Below are positions 59,116 to 64,000 of a stretch of 64,000 nt of DNA, in pieces; within the stretch, counting starts at the first letter, position 1, and each line of letters starts with the position of its first letter. The DNA comes from Microbacteriaceae bacterium PS02332 (lineage in GTDB: Bacteria; Actinomycetota; Actinomycetes; Actinomycetales; Microbacteriaceae), in the NCBI GenBank assembly GCA_029959645.1, contig JASCOJ010000002.1:1-64000 (forward strand), given 5' to 3'. The position numbers were made by a program, and so were the translations under genes. The notes under the pieces are model-generated. The model saw only the letters and a list, made by a program, of their open reading frames with translations. It was not told where the DNA came from and made no database searches.

Positions 59116-61593
59116 ATGCCCGCACCGCGCTCCGCCCTCACCCCGAACGACAGCCCGATGCCGGACACCACCACCCCGGACGGCACCACCCCGGACACCA
59201 CGACCGCCCGCGACGGCTTCATCCGCGTCCGCGGCGCCCGCGAGAACAACCTCCGCGACGTCGACGTCGACATCCCCCGCGACCGCATCGTCGCCTTCAC
59301 CGGCATCTCCGGCTCCGGCAAGTCGAGCCTCGCGTTCGGCACGGTCTTCGCCGAGGCCCAGCGCCGCTTCCTCGAGTCCGTCGCCCCGTACGCCCGGCGC
59401 CTCATCGCGCAGGGCTCGACCCCGCACGTCGACTCGATCACGGGCCTCCCGCCGGCGGTCGCCCTGCAGCAGCGCCGCGGTGCCCCGAGTTCCCGCTCGA
59501 CGGTCGGCACGCTCACCACCCTGAGCAACTCGACGCGGATGCTCTACTCCCGCGCGGGCACGTACCCGGAGGGCGCCGACCGCCTGGAGTCCGACTCCTT
59601 CTCGCCGAACACCGTCGCCGGCGCCTGCCCACGCTGCCACGGCCTCGGGACCGCGCACGAGGTGACCGAGGCGTCCGCCGTCCGCGACCCGTCGCTGAGC
59701 ATCCGCGACGGAGCGATCACCGCATGGCCCGGCGCGTGGCAGGGCAAGAACCTCCGCGACGTGACGGCCGGTCTCGGCTACGACATCGAACGGCCGTGGC
59801 GGGACCTCCCCCAGGAGGACCGCGACTGGCTCCTCTTCACCGAGGAGCAGCCCGTCGTCGAGGTCAGCCCGAAACGCGACCGCGTCGCCAAGCCCTACAA
59901 GGGCCGGTTCTGGAGCGCCCGGCAGTTCGTGATGCACACGCTTGCTGACTCCCAGAGCGAGACGCAGCGCACCAAGGTGCTGCAGTTCGTCGAGTCCGGC
60001 CCGTGCGCGCTCTGTGGCGGCACGGGTCTGACCCAGGCGGCACTGGCGGTCACGTTCGGCGGCCGGACGATCGCCGAGCTGAACGCGCTACCACTCACCG
60101 ACGTCGCGGACATCCTCCGACCGGCCGCCGATCTCACCGATGCCGCCGCCGCGACGTCCCGTGCGACCTCGGGCGAGCGCACCGAGGTCGCCGTCGCCAT
60201 CGCCCGTGACCTCCGCAGCCGCGTCGAGGTGCTCACGGGCCTCGGCCTCGGCTACCTCAGCCTCGACCGCGCCACGCCGACGCTCTCCCCCGGCGAGATG
60301 CAGCGCCTCCGCATCGCCACGCAGCTCCGGAGCGGTCTGTTCGGCGTCGTCTACGTCCTCGACGAACCGAGTGCGGGCCTCCACCCCGCCGACGCGGAGC
60401 CGCTCGTCCAGGTCCTCGAGGACCTCCGCGCCAGCGGCAACAGCGTCTTCGTCGTCGAGCACGACATGCGCATCGTCCGACAGGCCGACTGGATCGTCGA
60501 CGTCGGGCCGGGTGCCGGCTCCGCCGGCGGCACGGTCCTCTACAGCGGCCCGGTCGAGGGGCTCGCCGACGTCGAGGCGTCGGTCACCCGCCGCTTCCTG
60601 CAACCGCGTCGCCCCGGCCTGGAGGCCCGCCCTCCCCGATCACGGATCGGCACCCTGGAACTGCGGAACGTCACGCAGCACAACCTCCGCGGCCTCGACG
60701 TCGACCTGCCGCTCGGGGTCCTCACCGCGGTCACCGGAGTATCCGGCTCGGGCAAGTCCTCACTGGTCGGCGGCGTGCTCCCTGCCGCCGCGCTCACGCA
60801 CCCCACCATCGGCCGGGTGGTGGAGGTCGACCAGAAGCCGATCGGCCGCACGCCCCGCTCGAACCTCGCCACTTACACCGGCCTCTTCGACGCGGTCCGG
60901 GCGGCGTTCGCAGCGACTGACGACGCGAAGGCCCGCGGCTGGACGGCCGGGCGGTTCTCGTTCAACGTCGTCGGTGGTCGGTGCGAGGTGTGCCAAGGCG
61001 AGGGGTCGGTCTCGGTCGAGCTGCTGTTCCTCCCCGGCAGCTGGGCGCCGTGCCCGGAGTGCCACGGTGCCCGCTACAACGCCGAGACCCTCGAGGTCCG
61101 CCTCGACGGAGCGACCATCGCGGACGTCCTCGGCATGACCGTCGACGAAGCGACGTCGTTCCTCGCCGACCTTCCCGCCGCCGCCCGCGCACTCGACGCC
61201 CTCGGCCAGGTCGGTCTCGGCTACCTCCGCCTCGGCCAGCCCGCGCCGGAGCTCTCCGGCGGCGAGGCGCAGCGCATCAAGCTCGCGACGGAACTCCAGC
61301 GCGCCCGCTCCGGGCACACGCTCTACCTGCTCGACGAACCGACCACGGGCCTCCACCCCGCCGACGTCGAGCGGCTCACCGAGCAGCTCTCCCGCCTGAC
61401 GGACGCCGGCAACACGGTCGTCGTCGTCGAACACGCGATGTCGGTCGTGGCGGCTGCCGACCACGTCATCGACATGGGCCCGGGCGGCGGCGACGCCGGC
61501 GGCCAGGTCGTGGCGGCGGGCACCCCGGCGGAGGTCGCTGCCTCGTCGGAGAGCCGCACCGCGCCGTACCTCCGCGCCGAACTCGGAGCGTGA
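59116..61593 (+). CDS. UvrA-like excinuclease subunit, class 2 (drug-resistance type)
   Basis: 825 aa, shorter than housekeeping UvrA (about 940-960). Two ABC modules: Walker A FTGISGSGKSSLAFGTVFAE and VTGVSGSGKSSLVGGVLPAA; signatures TLSPGEMQRLRIATQLRSG and ELSGGEAQRIKLATELQRAR; Walker B VYVLDEPSAGLHPADAEPL and LYLLDEPTTGLHPADVERL. Zinc sites CPRCHGLG, CALCGGTG and CEVCQGEG...CPECHG are present. The UvrB-binding insert after the first Walker A appears missing, as in class 2 UvrA, often linked to self-resistance against DNA-intercalating drugs. The N-terminal 30 residues are Pro/Thr-rich. Confidence 0.88.
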   Translation: MPAPRSALTPNDSPMPDTTTPDGTTPDTTTARDGFIRVRGARENNLRDVDVDIPRDRIVAFTGISGSGKSSLAFGTVFAEAQRRFLESVAPYARRLIAQGSTPHVDSITGLPPAVALQQRRGAPSSRSTVGTLTTLSNSTRMLYSRAGTYPEGADRLESDSFSPNTVAGACPRCHGLGTAHEVTEASAVRDPSLSIRDGAITAWPGAWQGKNLRDVTAGLGYDIERPWRDLPQEDRDWLLFTEEQPVVEVSPKRDRVAKPYKGRFWSARQFVMHTLADSQSETQRTKVLQFVESGPCALCGGTGLTQAALAVTFGGRTIAELNALPLTDVADILRPAADLTDAAAATSRATSGERTEVAVAIARDLRSRVEVLTGLGLGYLSLDRATPTLSPGEMQRLRIATQLRSGLFGVVYVLDEPSAGLHPADAEPLVQVLEDLRASGNSVFVVEHDMRIVRQADWIVDVGPGAGSAGGTVLYSGPVEGLADVEASVTRRFLQPRRPGLEARPPRSRIGTLELRNVTQHNLRGLDVDLPLGVLTAVTGVSGSGKSSLVGGVLPAAALTHPTIGRVVEVDQKPIGRTPRSNLATYTGLFDAVRAAFAATDDAKARGWTAGRFSFNVVGGRCEVCQGEGSVSVELLFLPGSWAPCPECHGARYNAETLEVRLDGATIADVLGMTVDEATSFLADLPAAARALDALGQVGLGYLRLGQPAPELSGGEAQRIKLATELQRARSGHTLYLLDEPTTGLHPADVERLTEQLSRLTDAGNTVVVVEHAMSVVAAADHVIDMGPGGGDAGGQVVAAGTPAEVAASSESRTAPYLRAELGA

Positions 61594-61598
61594 GCCCC

Positions 61599-61997
61599 AT
61601 GACGGGCCCCGAGGTGACCGCCGCCGACGTCCCGCTCGACCTGGTCGGAGGCGTCCTCGACGCGATCACCGTGAGCCACCAGCTCGACCTGCGCTTCTCG
61701 ACCGGCGCAGCGGTGACGATCGAGACCCCGTTCACCCTGACGTCCCCCGTCGGCACCGCGACCCTCCACGACCCCGACGACCCGACTTCCCTCGCCGCAC
61801 CGCTCCGCCTGCTCCACGACACCGTCCGGCACGCCCGTGTCGACCACGACGTCCTGACCATCGGCTTCGACGGCGGCACGGTCCTCACCGTCGGTCCGCA
61901 TCCCGACTACGAGTCGTGGCACCACCACACCGCGGCAGGGACACGGATGATCGGTCTGCCCGGCGGCGGCGTCGCCATCTGGCTCCCCAGCGACTGA
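61599..61997 (+). CDS. DUF6188-like hypothetical protein
   Basis: 132 aa beta-rich protein: LVGGVLDAITVSHQLDLRFS, TIETPFTLTSPVGTATLHDP, DDPTSLAAPLRLLHDTVRHA, LTIGFDGGTVLTVGPHPDYE and SWH, ending GLPGGGVAIWLPSD. The strand order and the final GG-x-A-x-W pattern match actinobacterial proteins listed under DUF6188; I name the family from memory. It starts 5 nt after the UvrA-like stop, so it is likely co-transcribed. Confidence 0.7.
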   Translation: MTGPEVTAADVPLDLVGGVLDAITVSHQLDLRFSTGAAVTIETPFTLTSPVGTATLHDPDDPTSLAAPLRLLHDTVRHARVDHDVLTIGFDGGTVLTVGPHPDYESWHHHTAAGTRMIGLPGGGVAIWLPSD

Positions 61998-62055
61998 CCA
62001 CACGGGGTTCTGCACAGATCGCATCGACGAGCCACGACGTGCTCCGCCCGTTCCG

Positions 62056-62061
62056 TACGGT
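62056..62061 (+). promoter_or_regulatory. -10 box TACGGT of the vsr-like gene
   Basis: TACGGT lies 6 nt before ATG 62068. Confidence 0.45.
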
Positions 62062-62067
62062 CGTGGC

Positions 62068-62697
62068 ATGGACCGATGGGAAGCCGACGCGGAGCGCAGC
62101 CGTCACATGGGCCGGTTCGGCCGCCGGGACACCGCTCCGGAACTCGCCCTGCGCCGTGCGCTCCACGCCCGCGGCCGGCGGTTCTTCGTCGACCGCCGGA
62201 TCAGCACCCGCACCCGAGCACGCGCCGACCTCGTCTTCCCCCGAGCCCGGGTCGCGGTCTTCGTCGACGGCTGTTTCTGGCACTGGTGCGAGGAGCACGC
62301 GCAGCTCCCGAAGGCCAACGCCGAGCTGTGGCGGGCAAAGCTCCTCGCGAACCGGCAGCGGGACGCCTGGCACGACGCGGTCCTGCGCAGCGAGGGTTGG
62401 GCGGTCATCCGCATCTGGGAGCACGACGAGGTGCAGCGGGGCGCCGATCAGGTCGAGGCAGCACTCGACCGCTGGCACCGCATCGCCTGCGGACACCGCG
62501 GACACCGTGTCAACCCGCCGCGGCGAACGCCTCCCGCGCCCCGGCAGCGTCCGCCGCCGGCGGCTGACCGTAGGCGTCCCGGTAGTCGCGCGAGAAGTGC
62601 GACGCGCTCCGGTACCCGACGGCCGCCGCCGCTCGCGCCGCGGTCTCCCCGAGCACGACCATGCGTCGGCGGGCCTCCCCGAGCCGTGCGCGCTTGA
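62068..62697 (+). CDS. Vsr-like DNA mismatch endonuclease, extended frame
   Basis: Very-short-patch-repair type nickase. The first 140 residues match Vsr: RRDTAPELALRRALHARGRR, RADLVFPRARVAVFVDGCFW (catalytic Asp), HWCEEHAQLPKANAELWRAK, NRQRDAWHDAVLRSEGWAVI and RIWEHDE. Vsr repairs T:G mismatches at methylated cytosines, but no cytosine methyltransferase is nearby. The frame continues 63 residues (VNPPRRTPPAPRQRPPPAAD...) over the 3' end of the antisense AraC gene, with Pro/Arg-only composition. Either the normal stop was lost or a frameshift occurred near 62500; the functional protein probably ends there. Confidence 0.78.
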   Translation: MDRWEADAERSRHMGRFGRRDTAPELALRRALHARGRRFFVDRRISTRTRARADLVFPRARVAVFVDGCFWHWCEEHAQLPKANAELWRAKLLANRQRDAWHDAVLRSEGWAVIRIWEHDEVQRGADQVEAALDRWHRIACGHRGHRVNPPRRTPPAPRQRPPPAADRRRPGSRARSATRSGTRRPPPLAPRSPRARPCVGGPPRAVRA

Positions 62698-63457
62698 GGT
62701 ACTGGGCGGGCGACATCCCCGTCGCCTGCTTGAACCGCGTGAACAGCGTCGAGGCGCTCGTCGTGAGCACGGCCGCCAAACGGTCCATCGACCACGCCTC
62801 GTCGAGCCGGCCGTTCAACAGTGCCGTGGCCCGTGCCACCACGGAGTCGTTGTCGAGCGCGGCGAGGATCCGCGGTGCCTGCTCAGTCTGGAGGAGCCGC
62901 AACACGACCTCGCGGGAGACGAGCGGGAACAGCACCGGCACGTCCTCGGGCGTCGCGAGCAGTCCGACGAGGCGCCCGAACGCATCCGCCAGGGGTGCGG
63001 TCCAGGTGCCCAGGCGCGGTAGTTCGACGAGCGGTGCGGCTGACCGGGACATCGACGCGGCGACCTCGCCGACGACGACCGGGTCGAGCCGCCAGACCAC
63101 CGACACGAAGCCACGGTCGGGATCGACGGCGGTGACGCCAGCGACGACGGGGAGGTCGACCGGCGTGATGAGGAAGTGCTCCCGTCCCCACTCCTGGTCG
63201 TCGTCCCCGACCACCGAGCGCTTCCGTCCGACGAGCACCACCGACAGCGACGGGACGTACCGCTGGTAGCCGAGCTCCGTCGGCGCGGCGACCCGCGAGA
63301 CCCGCATCTGCAGTGCGGCAGCGCGCCCCGTCGCTCCGGGCACCGGCAACATCCCGCCGTCGGCCCAAGCACCGCGTGGCACCGGCGGGATCCGCTCGGC
63401 GTGCGCCAACGCGGTCGCGGCAGCACGGTCGAGTGCGTGCGCCACCTGCTCGTCCAT
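62510..63457 (-). CDS. AraC-family transcriptional regulator
   Basis: 315 aa. The N-terminal half is the AraC_N type (LGYQRYVPSLSVVLVGRKRS, HFLITPVDLPVVAGVTAVDP). The C-terminal AraC DNA-binding domain has two HTH units: SMDRLAAVLTTSASTLFTRF with KQATGMSPAQYLKRARLGEA, and AAAAVGYRSASHFSRDYRDA. ATG 63457 is 6 nt after TACGGT on this strand. Divergent from the SDR gene at the window end, which is its probable target, a common arrangement for this subfamily. Its last 188 nt overlap the extended Vsr frame. Confidence 0.9.
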   Translation of the reverse strand: MDEQVAHALDRAAATALAHAERIPPVPRGAWADGGMLPVPGATGRAAALQMRVSRVAAPTELGYQRYVPSLSVVLVGRKRSVVGDDDQEWGREHFLITPVDLPVVAGVTAVDPDRGFVSVVWRLDPVVVGEVAASMSRSAAPLVELPRLGTWTAPLADAFGRLVGLLATPEDVPVLFPLVSREVVLRLLQTEQAPRILAALDNDSVVARATALLNGRLDEAWSMDRLAAVLTTSASTLFTRFKQATGMSPAQYLKRARLGEARRRMVVLGETAARAAAAVGYRSASHFSRDYRDAYGQPPAADAAGAREAFAAAG

Positions 63458-63463
63458 CACGCC

Positions 63464-63469
63464 ACCGTA
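63464..63469 (-). promoter_or_regulatory. -10 box TACGGT of the araC-type gene
   Basis: Minus-strand TACGGT, 6 nt before ATG 63457. Confidence 0.45.
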
Positions 63470-63599
63470 CCGCCGGACGACAGCCGCCGAGTCGCCGGAC
63501 AACGACCACCGGAGTCGACGCGGCGCCGTCACCGGATCCGGCAAGGAGTCGGCCGATCCGAGCAAGGCCGACCCGCACCGGGAGCACGAGCATCGGAGC

Positions 63600-64000
63600 A
63601 TGACCACGAACCCCACCACCACGACCCCTGTCCCCGGCACCACACTCGCCGGTCGGACCGCCCTCGTCACCGGCGCCTCGAGCGGCATCGGCGAGGCGAT
63701 CGCCCACGAGCTCGCTGCCGCCGGCGCTGCCGTCGTCGTCGCCGGCCGCGACGCCACCCGCACCGAAGCCGTCGTGACCGCCATCCGCGCCGCCGGCGGC
63801 ACGGCCGAGGCCGCCGTCGTCGACCTCGCCGGTGACCCTGACGACGTGCGTGCCCTGGCGGCCCGGGCCACGAGCCTCCTCGGCGGACGCGTCGACGTCC
63901 TCGTCAACAACGCCGGCGTCTACCCGGGCGGGCCCACGGCGTCCCTCAGCGACGCGGACATGCACGCGCTCTGGGCGACCAACGTCCGCGCGCCCCACCT
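63600..64000 (+). CDS. Short-chain dehydrogenase, 3' part beyond window
   Basis: First 133 codons of an SDR. RTALVTGASSGIGEAIAHEL is the cofactor-binding TGxxxGxG loop, VVAGRDATRT (Arg after the second strand favours NADPH), VDLAGD and VDVLVNNAGVYPGGP (NNAG) follow. The catalytic Ser-Tyr-Lys lie past the window edge. CGGAGC is close to the ATG as a weak ribosome binding site. Divergent from the AraC regulator with 142 nt between, so it is probably controlled by it. Confidence 0.88.
   Translation, partial: MTTNPTTTTPVPGTTLAGRTALVTGASSGIGEAIAHELAAAGAAVVVAGRDATRTEAVVTAIRAAGGTAEAAVVDLAGDPDDVRALAARATSLLGGRVDVLVNNAGVYPGGPTASLSDADMHALWATNVRAPH

Overview
The window is high-GC Gram-positive (actinobacterial) chromosomal DNA, most likely from a Microbacteriaceae member related to Curtobacterium. 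This placement is inference. It rests on the very high GC, strong G/C third-position bias, a MshA-like (mycothiol-type) glycosyltransferase, a split LigC / LigD-polymerase repair pair, an LAxTG surface protein and many genes with an apparent -10 box only 6-7 nt before the start codon (leaderless style). I see no rRNA, tRNA, CRISPR array, phage structural gene, integrase or transposase. Genes are densely packed on both strands, with many ATGA/GTGA start-stop overlaps.

Layout. 0-8.6 kb: end of a sortase-anchored surface protein (flanked by suspicious poly-G/poly-C runs), azoreductase, metallo-beta-lactamase-fold hydrolase, ATP-dependent DNA ligase (LigC type) convergent with a LigD-type polymerase, a DUF429 protein, a glycosyltransferase and a uracil-DNA-glycosylase-like protein. 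8.7-20.4 kb: two APC permeases, an ADP-ribosylglycohydrolase, a lysozyme-like secreted protein, DoxX and small membrane proteins, a LuxR regulator divergent from a three-gene zinc-alcohol-dehydrogenase operon, and a TetR regulator. 20.4-27.8 kb: a BLUF photoreceptor divergent from a SWIM/SNF2 helicase, a VapBC-type toxin-antitoxin pair, an aldo/keto reductase, a secreted HNH nuclease and an SDR.

28.3-50.4 kb is rich in genome-defence and DNA-processing genes: a low-GC Septu-like ATPase/HNH pair, a RecB-like nuclease-helicase, a five-gene overlapping operon (small two-cysteine membrane peptide, ABC ATPase, two membrane proteins, M50-like metalloprotease) that I consider the best candidate for an undescribed peptide system, a NERD/UvrD helicase, an ADP-ribosylglycohydrolase divergent from an NrtR-like Nudix regulator with two matching operators between them, two EVE/PUA-like HNH nucleases facing each other, a third HNH nuclease, and an SNF2 helicase convergent with an exonuclease-BRCT protein.

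51.7-64 kb: a complete lactococcin-972-family bacteriocin operon (precursor, large membrane protein, ABC ATPase), a drug-type ABC exporter coupled to a NarL-type two-component system, a class-2 UvrA, small conserved proteins, a Vsr-like nickase whose frame runs into the opposite gene, an AraC regulator and the start of an SDR.
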